Shown in pieces: positions 35,374 to 47,264 of a DNA stretch of 64,000 nt (the first letter of the stretch is position 1; every line of letters begins with the position of its first letter). Source of the DNA: Welwitschia mirabilis. Its lineage: Eukaryota; Gnetophyta; Gnetopsida; Welwitschiales. The stretch is taken from assembly GCA_051453625.1 (NCBI GenBank), contig JBOZIK010000001.1, forward strand, positions 49,199,645-49,263,644, in the 5' to 3' direction. The notes under the pieces were generated by a model. That model saw nothing but the letters and a program-made list of their open reading frames with translations. It was not told the origin of the DNA and ran no database searches. The position numbers were made by a program, and so were the translations under genes.

Positions 35374-36280
35374 TAAAACTAAATAACAATAAAGTAAATA
35401 AAAGATGCAATGCAAGTGTAAGATGAAACCTAATCTAATATGCAATGTAAAATGATCCTAACACTACTTTATTTTATCCTTAACAAAGGCTGCCCTTGAT
35501 GGTCTATATCACCTAAGAAATTATCACTAGGTCAAGGGCAACATAAACCATAAGCTCATCTAACAAAACTAACATGCAATAAAGAAAATAAAGTTTATAT
35601 TTAATCAAAAAAAAAATCTAGGTTACAAAATAGCCGAGCCTCAATGGAGAATACACAGCACTCCACCAAGAGAACGTCTTTCTGCAATATTCGACATGGG
35701 TCTTCCCTCCTTTAATCTCTTAGCACGAGAATTTCTAGTGTAACAAAGATGAAAAGGAGAGTCAAAGTGGAACTTATTTATAACAAGACATAGCAAAAAA
35801 TAACAGAAGAAGACCCTCCAAAAACATGCTCTTTTATAAATAAGAAATGGATGAAATAGTCAAGGGTCAACTATCAAAGTTGGCTATATGTTAGTGTCAT
35901 ACTAACTGTCGTCTGAAAAACATGGAAAATGATATCTCATTATAAAAGATAACTCAGAATGATGACTCAACAATGATTTAGCAGTCCATATTAGCAAGTA
36001 ATAGTGTCATTGTCCTAACTGTTGTTGGGACACCATAGGAGATGATGGTCATCTTTGATCATTGTGTAAAGGAAAAACTACCCTTTTTGTCAATAATCTT
36101 CTTCCAAGGCTCTATGTATCAAAATGTTCTTTAAATACATCAAATTGGATAATAATTGAACATTTCTAAGATCTTATATTAGTTCTCCAAAATCCTCATA
36201 TTTGCATCTAAACCTGTGTAAATGTCTTATAAAATAGCTCATAAAATTCTATCAAATAACCATAAATTGATATCATAACA
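35374..36280 (-). mobile_element. Family G 3' LTR (minus strand), truncated by gap
   Basis: Reverse-complement LTR, cut on its left by the 100-N gap. The right end ATAACA (TGTTAT on the minus strand) is followed by TAGCCCTCCACTTAACG, the complement of a purine-rich AAGTGGAGGGC. That polypurine tract marks it as the 3' LTR of a minus-strand element extending to the right. The 73-codon frame reported across the gap (35224-35445) is an artefact of N translation. Confidence 0.75.
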
Positions 36281-36297
36281 TAGCCCTCCACTTAACG
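36281..36297 (-). other. Polypurine tract of family G
   Basis: The minus strand reads CGTTAAGTGGAGGGCTA immediately before the LTR start. Confidence 0.6.
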
Positions 36298-37999
36298 TTT
36301 ATCAATATCCGATAAAAATCAGGCCAAAAAATTATAATTGCAAGCTAATTTGTCTTATAACAAATCAATTTAGAAATTTTAAAACAGGCTCATAATACAC
36401 ATCTCATAACAAAATAACACGTAATGCATACTGTGTATGAAAATTTTAAAATTTTGTATCATGAAAGCTCTAAAATAACTCAAAAATTTGTGAAAATGGA
36501 CCATGAACATGGGTTGTACCCATTCCCCTTCCCAAGAAAAGTAATACATCCTATATTAGAAAATAAAGCAAAAGAAAGTAGATAGGAGTGAGAAGGTAAT
36601 GATGGGTAATTAAAATTGGATATCTTTCGAAAGGATGTGTGAAGCTGAGTAAAATGTCAAATGTAAAAAATATGAATGGATTAAATATTCTGATAAGGAA
36701 AATGAAATGATTAAGAGAAGCATTAAGAACTCAAAAATATGGGAAACAAACATCACAAAAATATGTATGCAAGTAAGAAATTAATTTTTTATTGAAAACT
36801 TTGAATAAGGAAAATATGATAAGAAAATATGGATATGACTTTGAAATAACTAACTAAATAAAGAAAATAAAAATAATGGATATAAGGTAACATAAACAAA
36901 ATATATCTTACCTATTTGACATTTTAGCCTAGCAGACTCCGATAAAAGAAATCATTAAAAATCACTTGATTTAAAAATGCATGACATAATGTATAAAAAA
37001 TTTCATTCGATAAGGCAATGATGATAATGATGCTAAAATAAAATGCTTTAAACAATGAATGATCAGACCAAAGAATTGCTTAAAAATGAACTCATATACC
37101 AACATCTCAAAACAAACACCAAAATTTCAAAAAATGAAATGATCATGTGGAAGGACTAAGAGTCTAAGAAATAAACAATGCCTCTGATGATACCAAGGGC
37201 ACCATTAATCCTGTAGCCTTATAGTTTTTATTTTATTTACATGATGAGGGGGGTAAAGCCACCATCAGAGAAGTAAGAACACACAAAGAATGACCAAATA
37301 ACCTCCTAGGGGAGTTCCCACAGCTATCATATTATACTGCCAAAGGATCCTCTTAGAAATATTTGCCCCAGTGTACTTGTGGTAGGACATCATGGTGACC
37401 ATTTTTTTGAAATATTTAAAATAAAATATTATGGTCTTATTTCACCACTCTTTTTTTTGTAAACCAAATATTCCACATGACCAAACAATCCAAAAGACAA
37501 AGGTAAAGTCATAAGATTAAGACAAAAAAGAACACCCTTAATCAATTTAAGACATTTTCACGATTGAGAAAAATATTAAAAATAAAGCATCTTCCTTCAA
37601 CTGAAGTTTATAGACATGTGAATGTCTTAAGATTGGGTGAATCCAATCTTACTATTGAAATGCTCAAGTCAAAACACTAANNNNNNNNNNNNNNNNNNNN
37701 NNNNNNNNNNNNNNNNNNNNNNNNNNNNNNNNNNNNNNNNNNNNNNNNNNNNNNNNNNNNNNNNNNNNNNNNNNNNNNNNAGTCAAAGACTAGTTATGAA
37801 AATAAATACATAAATCATGTTTGAAAAATAATCAAGTAACACTATAATAACCTCCAAAGGAAAAAGCTAAGAGAAAATTCAAACAGTTTGCTCAATTAAT
37901 TCCAAACATTTCTCATTATCTTTCTAAAATTTTTAAGCAATCAAGTTAGAAATTTCAACAGAGTTACTAAAATGTATTTTCTTCAAAATAATGGAAAAC
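36298..37999 (-). other. Family G 3' non-coding region
   Basis: No open frame or domain found on either strand in 1.7 kb, interrupted by a 100-N gap at 37681-37780. Athila/Tat-type elements commonly have long untranslated 3' regions, which fits. No pol is present between here and the leader at 38000, so the element is internally deleted or the gap hides more than its nominal size. Confidence 0.45.
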
Positions 38000-38345
38000 T
38001 AAATTATTTCTTAACTAACTATCATCCTGCTCATTGTCTAGATGACAGAGAGGATAACAAAGATAGGAAAAAGAAATAGAACACAGAAAACTTATAAAAA
38101 AATTAAAAATAAAAACTGTCATCTTGTCTATCATCCAGACAATAGAGGAGACAACATATTATTATTGGAAAAATAGAAAACATGGACTATAAACAAAAAC
38201 AAAAACTGAAAGTAGAAAATAAAAACTAAAATTATCAAAACAAAAAGCTAAAAATCAAAATCAAAGAAACTATGAAAGCCAAAAATGAATAATCTTAAGG
38301 TAAGAAAATTTTATTCAATCCCAAAGATCTATCTTACACTTTTAT
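38000..38345 (-). other. Family G leader copy (minus strand)
   Basis: On the minus strand this has the T-rich leader structure and GTCATCTAGAC/ATGATAGAC motifs seen after the PBS at 33854. No PBS or LTR follows on the right; instead gene-like sequence begins near 38346, so the element's 5' end is replaced. Confidence 0.5.
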
Positions 38346-39694
38346 TGAAAAGAAAAAAAGATGGTTTTAGAAGCAAAATTTAAATTCTTCATCTTCCACT
38401 TTACCATTTCTAATGCTCCTTCCAACTATCATAACCACAAAATTTCAGTATGTTGGAGTTCACAAACCTCATCTATAATATGGAATTCTGTGATGGTTAT
38501 GAGACACTCTTCTAGTTTGTTTCCTTCATGTATTACAAGATCAATTACCATTGCCTAAGTTATGCTTGATAAGCAATGATCAACATGGATGTATGCATCT
38601 TTACTTATTCACTAAAAAAATGTTTATAAAATTTGTTTAGGATATAAAGTCATACTAATTAAGCATAACTACATCATTTATAATGGTCAAATCATATTTA
38701 TACTACAACAGTAATAGTTGTCCTGACGGTTCTCCCCATTGGTGGCTCAATAGCAATAATGCTTGAGACTCTGGAGGTTACTCGGAAAAGGCATGGGAAT
38801 CTTTTAGATGAGAGCTTTGATGAAGAGAGTGATACTAGACCTCAGAAGATATAAGCTCATCCAGTTCCTCTCTGAATTTAACAACTATTCAACACATAGC
38901 TTTAATCAAAATCATAAAGCAATTTGGAAGAGAAATATATAATGATACATATTTTTCCTCATTCATCCACCAATGGAATCAGGCTGAAAAATAGAAAATA
39001 ATCAGAATACATCAAACATTTCATTCAACTTGTATCATAACTGTTACATGGAGGGATCCTCCTTGGAGAATATCAGGAAGATCAACAAAAAATAAAGTTG
39101 TCCTTTCATCCTAGCCTTTTAGTGCCTTGGGTAATAGGGTGTCAGTTTGCTTAAGGCTGCTAAATACCATAACATCTCTCTTTGATGAATAGATAAGTTG
39201 ATATCTAATAGTCACCTTCTCTCTTCTGTTAACATATAGATGTACCTTTTGTTGTGCATTGCTATATGCAACCCTACAGTGATGCAAAAATTGTCTAAGA
39301 GTATGCCTTCCCTAGGGATCCTCATTGTTGAAAGACTATATCCTAATCTTCCATAAAGACCCTACATAAATGATCTCAGGTGAATGTTGGCTTGACTAGA
39401 CCAAATCCTATGGACATCTTTAAATTCCATTCTGAATTGAAACGGTGAAAAGGCACACAAAGGAGTTTATAGATCCATGGTAATTGGAGAATCGTTAGCC
39501 ATCTTTTTTTCTTATCCAACTAGTTATTCAGATTCAACTTGCTACATTGAAACATTGCCACTCCAAGAAGGATCTATACCTCTAAATTTCCTATTAGTTT
39601 CACTATGATGATGCTCACTAGTTCTTAGTATCTAATTAGAATGTGTAGGATTGTCCTTGCCAAGCTCTTGAATGAGTCCAACAACCACTGTTAT

Positions 39695-39754
39695 ACCATC
39701 TCTTTGATATTCAAGTTCTCTAGTAACATCTCTTTGATATTCAAGTTCTCTAGT
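39695..39754 (-). repeat. 30-bp in-frame tandem duplication
   Basis: On the minus strand TRELEYQRDV is followed by TRELEYQRDG, an exact 10-codon duplication apart from the last residue. The reading frame is kept. Confidence 0.8.
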
Positions 39755-39980
39755 GTCAAGCCTGTCTTCTGATTTTTCATTTGCTAAACTGCATTGGCTA
39801 TTTCTACTTCCAAATTCATAAGGCACACAAGAAAATACAACCTTTGTTAGAGGCCAAGTCACAACTTCAGATGCAATAGATTGTCCAATACTTGCAAGAC
39901 CATCACTAGTCTTTACTCGTACTCGTCAAGGAATAGACGAGCTACTTGCCATTGAAGCTTTAGCAGCATACATAGCTCCT

Positions 39981-40030
39981 ATTGAGCCTTCACTATTAAT
40001 CATTTATTGAGCCTTCACTATTAATCATTT
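39981..40030. repeat. 25-bp perfect tandem duplication
   Basis: ATTGAGCCTTCACTATTAAT plus CATTT is repeated exactly at 39981-40005 and 40006-40030. The 25-bp length would shift the reading frame of the gene-like remnant. Confidence 0.85.
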
Positions 40031-40450
40031 GTTGATTATCTCTATAAAAACTATCATTAGCTCAGCCATGAGGAAACACATTGTAATTCTGCTTACAATG
40101 ACAGGACTATCGTGACAGGCAATAACTTGTACAAGTTTCTAGTCAAATTGCTAGAATATGATGTTTTAAAAGCATCTGCAGCCATAGTCCATCATAGACC
40201 GATTTTCATGAATAACTTAATTCGTTCATCTAAGAAAACTTCAAAACTCATATGACAGTAAAGGATTCCTCACTTTCATAAACATTAAGAAGTGCATCAA
40301 GTTCTTCATTATTGTAATTAGTAGTTTCTCTTAGATGAGCCTTTAAGTTCTTTCTACTAACTATTCGTCCTTCCCATGATGGCACAACTTCACCACTAAA
40401 GCGCATGAATAATAACATAAGCATGAATATGTAAATGCAGATGATGAATT

Positions 40451-41640
40451 CATTAGATTCACAGTTGCAAGCGTGTTTTTAGTATCCATAAAAGCCTTTC
40501 ATGAATGCCAACACGAATGAATCATCGTTTGAGTAGATATTTCAGAGATAACAGGCCACAAGGGCCTCTCAGAACCCAAAAGCAGTCTCATAACTTCAAA
40601 AATTTTGCACAAAAACATGGCTTTATTAGGATAGAAATCAATGCCAAATTCACAGTTAATTAAGAAAGGATGCTGTTACAGACGATAACACATCAAAGAG
40701 ACGCACATCAGAGAGAGGGAGACATTAATGAAATCAGGAAAATGATGAGGAGAATGCAACACATAAAGAGGGACTCAGCACAGAGAAAAAAAGGTGTAAA
40801 AGAGGAACGAAAATAATGCAATGAGAAGGCAGATCAGGAGGACAGTTAAACACCACATCACAGTAAAAAATGCACGAGAATGCGCGTCAGAAGATCACAA
40901 TGAAGAGGCATTAGATAAAAAGACATGCAGCAATAGAAGCTCAATTGAGGATGATACACAGGGGTGCATCTAAAAATGTATCACAAAAAAACAAGAGAAA
41001 AAAAAGGAACATAGTGGCATCATGCACACAGCATGAACGAACCAGAACGGGAGATGCATAACAATTAACAACAAGAAGATAATAGCACAAGCATCAGAAT
41101 AATACAACGGGGTTAAGAAAAAAGAGATCTGGACAAGAATAGAAACATCATAGAGGAGGCGGATGATCACAGGCAGTAGAGGAGGCCCAGTGCAGAAATG
41201 TGAATCAATGTAGAAGGATCATAACAACAGCGAACGAACAAAAACATGCATTGCATCGAAGTTAGATAGCAAGACACACTAATAAAAAAGATCGGATCAT
41301 CAAAACAGGAATAGAGGCAATCATAAAGAGGCAATAAAGAGGATACCAATGAGCATAAAGTAAGATCATACACAGGGAAGGACGAACAACAAGTGAAAAA
41401 CGCATAGTAGGGCCGACAGCGGTGGTGATAAAAAAAGAGAACAAGGTAGATGAACACCAGTGACACAACATAAAAAAGCATCGCAGAATAGGACAGGACG
41501 TGTAGAGGATAAGATGTGTAGTAGAGCAGGCCAGAAGATAGTGGAGAACGCCAGCCCAGTAGAATGGGACGCATAGTAGAGCAGGTGAGCAAACTTGCAG
41601 AACATTAAACATGCACATTAGAAAAAGCAAAGACAATGAT
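40451..41640 (-). other. CpG-bearing, less AT-rich tract, intron or UTR-like
   Basis: CG dinucleotides are clearly commoner here than anywhere else in the window, and GC content is higher. The minus strand is pyrimidine-rich with small exon-like islands (MRLLLGSERPLWPVISEIST at about 40600-40540). Long minus-strand open frames (41167-41592, 41262-41636, 41366-41605) overlap one another in different frames and read as Cys/Leu/Phe-rich sequence without motifs, so they are by-products of a purine-rich plus strand rather than genes. It may be the 5' untranslated exon and intron of the remnant to its left. Confidence 0.45.
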
Positions 41641-42163
41641 AAATGTCATTTTTTTAAGCATCCTTTTACATATTTATAATTGAAAGATCTATTCCTTTTT
41701 GATAATAAGAATCATTGTATTTATATTCATTCAATTGTTTATCATTTTATATTTTATATAGATACCATTGATATAGTTTAATAAATATTGAAATTCATTA
41801 GATTCTACATTTTTTGTTTTTTAAAAAAAAAATATATAAATTACTTCTATAATATATTTTCACTTATGAATGCTTAATTTTATGATAAAAGACCAAATCA
41901 TAAATCAAGGGTCTTAGATTTCATTTTTAATATGTATCAATTCAATTTTTTTTAAATTTTAGGTTATATTACTTTAAACGATTTCCTATCTGTTAAACCA
42001 TTTCTTTTAATATATATTTCCTCTTGTTTATAGAATACATATACATCCTTTTAATCATTTCCCTTTTAGTTTAAATATTTCTAGCCGCTTACAATTTTGT
42101 ACATTAATTAATTAAGTTTTAAATATTGAAAAAGAAAGGTTATAGGCAAAATGTATATATCGT
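41641..42163. other. AT-rich spacer
   Basis: No features seen. Composition returns abruptly to very AT-rich at 41641. Confidence 0.4.
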
Positions 42164-43005
42164 TTAACAATGGAAAATTGCAAATTCGGTGTTGCATAAA
42201 AATCTTATAATAATGGTCTCAAGATATTGTATTCTTTCAGAGAAATAAGGTCCAAACCAAATGTTTATCAATTGATAAAGCATGAAAGGTATGCAATCAT
42301 TTTGAAGTAAAATCAATTGAAAGAAGAGAGAATAGAAAGATAAAACTTTGATAGCACAAATTTTAGAATTCAAATAAAAGATAAAGAAGTGATAAGTGTT
42401 ATTGAAAAATAAAATCTTATGAAGACTTTATGAATCTTGAGTATCATTGTAAAAGGCGTGTGGGAAGGGACTCAAAGAAAGTTTCCAAGATGATTTTGAA
42501 GGTTTTTTTAAAATGTTTTGACTCAACACATGGATTCTTCATAAGAGAAGGCTTTTTCCAATTTGCATGAGCACATGAAAGTTTGTTTCCACAAGAATTA
42601 TAAGTAAGATAAGAGATTAAAAATTCATATAACTCATGGAAAAACAATCTTTTATCAAAATAATGATATGAATAATTTGAAACATAAATTACATTTAGAG
42701 CTTGATATTGAACATGGGAGGAATTATTTAAGATCCAAGGATTTGTAAGAAACTTCTTAAAGTAAGAGATCAAGATAGGTTTTACATACCTAACAAGATC
42801 TTTAATATTTAATTTTAAACATGGATTGAGACCAAGAAGGTATGGTTTCCCCAATTAAGAGTTCCAAGATATCCCAAATTTTGTTTCCGAAAAGGATAAT
42901 CATTGAAAACACAAGGTAGAGTTGGCTTTGCAAGTGAGGAAAATATGTTACTTTGGTAGCACATGAGGTTTTCAAGGGAAGAGGTTGGGATATTTTTAAA
43001 GACAA
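42164..43005 (-). other. Cluster of unrecognised minus-strand open frames
   Basis: Three overlapping or adjacent frames lie on one strand: 42802-43005 (67 codons), 42444-42854 (136 codons) and 42164-42373 (69 codons). The middle one reads MGKPYLLGLNPCLKLNIKD at its start and HVQYQALNVIYVSNYSYH inside, with no match that I know. Being downstream of the family G gag on the same strand they could be remains of its internal region. They could equally be unrelated; no function is proposed. Confidence 0.3.
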
Positions 43006-43385
43006 GTCCTCAAGATGACGTGTCTTATGACTTTCAAGGATAAGGATATTACTTGTTTAAATTCTTTCTTTATTGATTATATCTCCCTCTTCTTTATTAT
43101 TGATTGTATCTTGCTCTTTTTTTCCGTTTTGTTGAGGATCATTTTTTTTTTCTAAGTTAGTGGATTCCTCAAAAATAGCATTAGAAAGATGATAGAAAGA
43201 AAATTTATCATTGTTTTCAAGTGATATATATATATATATATATATATATTTTTGATATTTCTTGGTTAGACTTCTCTTCCTCTCTGAATAATGCTATCAA
43301 TTCTAAACTATAATCCTCATTTGAGTTGAGTTGATTCTTCTCCATTGATTCTAACTTAATACTTATCTTTATTAATCTCATAAGT
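43006..43385. other. Spacer with AT microsatellite
   Basis: Contains an uninterrupted (AT)n run at 43224-43249. No coding remains recognised. Confidence 0.5.
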
Positions 43386-44930
43386 TAAGCCTCTAGTAAA
43401 GGAGGAACTCCTTCATCCTTAAAAAATATGTGAAAGTGTGGGATATGATCTAATATTTTAATGTCATCATCATCTTCTTCTTCACCATTATCATTGTATT
43501 GTTGCANNNNNNNNNNNNNNNNNNNNNNNNNNNNNNNNNNNNNNNNNNNNNNNNNNNNNNNNNNNNNNNNNNNNNNNNNNNNNNNNNNNNNNNNNNNNNN
43601 NNNNNNNNNNNNNNNNNNNNNNNNNNNNNNNNNNNNNNNNNNNNNNNNNNNNNNNNNNNNNNNNNNNNNNNNNNNNNNNNNNNNNNNNNNNNNNNNNNNN
43701 NNNNNNNNNNNNNNNNNNNNNNNNNNNNNNNNNNNNNNNNNNNNNNNNNNNNNNNNNNNNNNNNNNNNNNNNNNNNNNNNNNNNNNNNNNNNNNNNNNNN
43801 NNNNNNNNNNNNNNNNNNNNNNNNNNNNNNNNNNNNNNNNNNNNNNNNNNNNNNNNNNNNNNNNNNNNNNNNNNNNNNNNNNNNNNNNNNNNNNNNNNNN
43901 NNNNNNNNNNNNNNNNNNNNNNNNNNNNNNNNNNNNNNNNNNNNNNNNNNNNNNNNNNNNNNNNNNNNNNNNNNNNNNNNNNNNNNNNNNNNNNNNNNNN
44001 NNNNNNNNNNNNNNNNNNNNNNNNNNNNNNNNNNNNNNNNNNNNNNNNNNNNNNNNNNNNNNNNNNNNNNNNNNNNNNNNNNNNNNNNNNNNNNNNNNNN
44101 NNNNNNNNNNNNNNNNNNNNNNNNNNNNNNNNNNNNNNNNNNNNNNNNNNNNNNNNNTTCTATCATAGATTAAGAAGTTTTTAGATTTTCTATGAATGTG
44201 TTCTTCATTTAAGAATTGGATTTCAAGGATATACTTATCATCTAACAAATGTTCATCCTCATCTTCATTATTGAAAGATATAGTTGAATCGTCAATGTAT
44301 TCCCTTTTCTTATCTCTTAATGTTGAAATTTGATCCAAAATTTCATTATTCATTTGGAAGAAAGAATCATTATCCAAGTTGTTCTCATTTTCCTCAAGGT
44401 AAGACGTAGAAGNNNNNNNNNNTGCATTAAAAGATATCCTTGATTTTGTAATATATTTTGTTAAAGGATCTCAATCAAATTTTCTTTTTTCTCCTGGTAT
44501 TTTCTTGGATCTTTATCATTGTTTCTATCATTTCCTTTATTGAATTATTTTCTTCACTATAGTAATTAATGGGAGATGATTCTTCTTTACAGTAATGCAT
44601 GGGAGATGGATGGAATGGATAAAAGTGATTACATAAGGTTGAATCCTTAAGATTTTAATTATTATTTCTATATGAATTTTGGAAAGGAAAGGGGAAATAA
44701 TAGGGTGGTTAAAAAGAGGAATGGGCCAATCCCTACTCTCAACATCTTTTTGTGTTGTTATCCCTCTTTCTGCAAGAAGTTCTCAAATTGTTTTGTTATT
44801 CTAAACCTTAGGATCTTCTACTATTCTCTTTTTTTAACCATAAATCTCTCTTAGGGTCGTTGTATTTATATCCATGTTTTACGAACAATGGGAAAAAGAG
44901 AATTTAATTTAAGATGAAGATAAGTGCTCA
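43386..44930 (-). pseudogene. Gypsy gag C-terminus and gag-pro linker
   Basis: Between about 44600 and 44440 the minus strand gives YYSEENNSIKEMIETMIKIQ and RRKKENLIEIL, a coiled, polar stretch like the end of Athila-type gag. After a 10-N gap, 44377-44170 is open and contains LDQISTLRDKKREYIDDS, comparable to the TLRSGK linker motif before protease. A further acidic end (NDNGEEEDDDDIKILDHIPH) follows a 651-N gap. The long open frames spanning the gap consist mostly of undetermined residues and cannot be taken as a real protein. It lies downstream of the leader, PBS and LTR at 45100-47264 on the same strand. Confidence 0.5.
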
Positions 44931-45480
44931 GTGATAGTTCATTTTTCCTTTATTTAATGTCTTAACCAAAAAAATGAACTCAGAAAAGATATTATATGCA
45001 CTCGAAGATTGTGTTCTTGATTTTATTTCAAATCCAACTAGTCCTTCTCTTACTTTCTTCTGTTAGTAGTCCTTTTTTCTGATAAGCCTTTTTCTAGATT
45101 GATCATACCACAATCCCTACAAACATAAAAGAATAGAAAATAAATAAAAAATAACACGGTAATTCTATCTATAGTGGGGATGAAAGAGGGGATGACACAC
45201 ATAGAAACCACAAAATAGAAGCAGAACAGAAACTAAAATAGAAATTAAAAAGTGGAAAAAAGAGAGATGTTGTCCGCCTGGTTATGTAGAGAACAAAGAA
45301 GACAATAGGGATTGATTTATTACATAAAATTGAAATCTAAAAATGAAAATTAAAATTGAAAAACTGCAAATAAAAAAGATTCCTAATAAAAATACAATGT
45401 CGCTACAAATATATAGCAAATGGAAAATTGATATACTCACTTGAACGATGACAATCCTTGTACTCCTCAGTAGCCTTCTT
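44931..45480 (-). other. Family G leader (minus strand)
   Basis: Matches the leader at 33871-34310 in reverse: GTGTGTCATCCCCTC on the minus strand near 45190 and the GAGGAGTACAAGGATTGTCA step next to the PBS. The 87-codon minus frame 45282-45545 crosses into the LTR and is not supported. Confidence 0.55.
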
Positions 45481-45499
45481 GATAATGATGACAATTTGC
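45481..45499 (-). other. Decayed primer-binding site, family G
   Basis: The minus strand reads TTGTCATCATTATCAAGAAGG-type sequence in the position of the PBS at 33854; it carries many G-to-A and C-to-T changes and is identified by its flanks. Confidence 0.5.
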
Positions 45500-45502
45500 T
45501 AG

Positions 45503-47264
45503 TGTGTATTTGTGTAAGCGTTATACTCAAAAAACACCCTATCACTTATAACCAAAATAGATGTCTTACATAATATATCATACTAGTATAGTTGGGAGTA
45601 AACCTGAATGTCATATTCACATTAAAGGCTATGCGATAAGACTTGGATTACTTTTGAAAAAGAAATAAAGTAACCAAAACTAAATAATAATATAGTAAAT
45701 AAAAGATACAATGCAAATGCAAGATGCAACCTAATCTAATATGCAATGAAAAATGATCCTAACACTACTTGCTTTCAACTTTGACAAAGACTGCCCTTGA
45801 TAATCTATATCACCTAAGAAATTATTACCAGATTAAGGCCAACATAAACCATAAATTCATCTAACAAACTAACATGCAATAAAGAAAATAAAGTTTATAT
45901 TAAATCGAAACAACATTTGAGTTACAAAATAGCTCAGCCTTAATGGAGAAGACATAGCCCTCCACTAAGAAAACGTCTTTCTGCAATACTTGAAATGGGT
46001 CTTCCACCCTTCGATCTTCTATCATGATAATTTATAGTGCAATGAAGACTAGAAAGAGAGAAAGGGGAACTTATTTATAAAAAGACACAATATAAAACAA
46101 AAAAAGAAGGCACTCCAAAAACACACTATTTTACAAATAAGAAATGGATGAAACAATTAAGGNNNNNNNNNNNNNNNNNNNNNNNNNNNNNNNNNNNNNN
46201 NNNNNNNNNNNNNNNNNNNNNNNNNNNNNNNNNNNNNNNNNNNNNNNNNNNNNNNNNNNNNNNNNNNNNNNNNNNNNNNNNNNNNNNNNNNNNNNNNNNN
46301 NNNNNNNNNNNNNNNNNNNNNNNNNNNNNNNNNNNNNNNNNNNNNNNNNNNNNNNNNNNNNNNNNNNNNNNNNNNNNNNNNNNNNNNNNNNNNNNNNNNN
46401 NNNNNNNNNNNNNNNNNNNNNNNNNNNNNNNNNNNNNNNNNNNNNNNNNNNNNNNNNNNNNNNNNNNNNNNNNNNNNNNNNNNNNNNNNNNNNNNNNNNN
46501 NNNNNNNNNNNNNNNNNNNNNNNNNNNNNNNNNNNNNNNNNNNNNNNNNNNNNNNNNNNNNNNNNNNNNNNNNNNNNNNNNNNNNNNNNNNNNNNNNNNN
46601 NNNNNNNNNNNNNNNNNNNNNNNNNNNNNNNNNNNNNNNNNNNNNNNNNNNNNNNNNNNNNNNNNNNNNNNNNNNNNNNNNNNNNNNNNNNNNNNNNNNN
46701 NNNNNNNNNNNNNNNNNNNNNNNNNNNNNNNNNNNNNNNNNNNNNNNNNNNNNNNNNNNNNNNNNNNNNNNNNNNNNNNNNNNNNNNNNNNNNNNNNNNN
46801 NNNNNNNNNNNNNNNNNNNNNNNNNNNNNNNNNNNNNNNNNNNNNNNNNNNNNNNNNNNNNNNNNNNNNNNNNNNNNNNNNNNNNNNNNNNNNNNNNNNN
46901 NNNNNNNNNNNNNNNNNNNNNNNNNNNNNNNNNNNNNNNNNNNNNNNNNNNNNNNNNNNNNNNNNNNNNNNNNNNNNNNNNNNNNNNNNNNNNNNNNNNN
47001 NNNNNNNNNNNNNNNNNNNNNNNNNNNNNNNNNNNNNNNNTTGATGATTTTACAAATAAAAAACTAGCCTTTATATCAATAATCTTATTTCAAGGATCTA
47101 TATATTAGAATGTGCTTTAAATACATAAAATCTAAGTAAAAATTGCTCATTTCCAAGATCTTATATTAGTTCTACAAAATCCTCAAATTTGCATCTAAAC
47201 ATGTGTAAATGTCTTGAAAAATAGCTCATAAAACCCCATCAAATAACCATATATTGGTAGCGCA
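45503..47264 (-). mobile_element. Family G 5' LTR (minus strand) with sequence gap
   Basis: The left end (TGTGTATTTGTG) and right end (TGCGCTACC on the minus strand) match the other family G LTRs, and the TATA block (TTTATAAATAAG, near 46078) is well preserved. An 878-N gap occupies 46163-47040. About 884 bp of LTR is visible, and complete copies are about 1.1 kb, so only about 200 bp should be missing. The 298- and 307-codon plus-strand frames across the gap are N-translation artefacts. Confidence 0.7.

Larger units (their letters stand above)
38346..40450 (-). pseudogene. Decayed host-gene-like remnant, unidentified
   Basis: Minus-strand segments read like ordinary protein, not retroelement: VPSWEGRIVSRKNLKAHLRE and NNEELDALLNVYESEESFT (40400-40250); the open frame 39632-39862 with VKTSDGLASIGQSIASEVV just before it and WPLTKVVFSCVPYEFGSRN, ending GLIQELGKDNPTHSN; SEHHHSETNRKFRGIDPSWS; FKDVHRIWSSQANIHLRSF; YGRLGYSLSTMRIPREG and GLHIAMHNKRYIYMLTEERR (39450-39200). 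Stops and frame changes separate them. A TTTAG/TGGTGAAG step at about 40400 looks like a 3' splice site, so introns may be retained, unlike the gene copy at 14.5 kb. I do not recognise the protein. On the plus strand, 38705-38840 is also open (IGGSIAIMLETLEV, then DESFDEESD), so the direction of that end is uncertain. Confidence 0.45.

Noticed and set aside
35224-35445. 73-codon minus frame
   Set aside because: Crosses a 100-N gap and overlaps an LTR.
41167-41636. Three overlapping minus frames of 79-141 codons, Cys/Leu/Phe-rich
   Set aside because: They occupy different frames of the same purine-rich plus-strand tract, lack motifs and look like a composition effect.
43450-44173. Long open frames (224-330 codons) on both strands
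   Set aside because: They are open only because they run through a 651-N gap; most residues are undetermined.
46144-47067. 298- and 307-codon plus-strand frames
   Set aside because: Translation of an 878-N gap inside an LTR.
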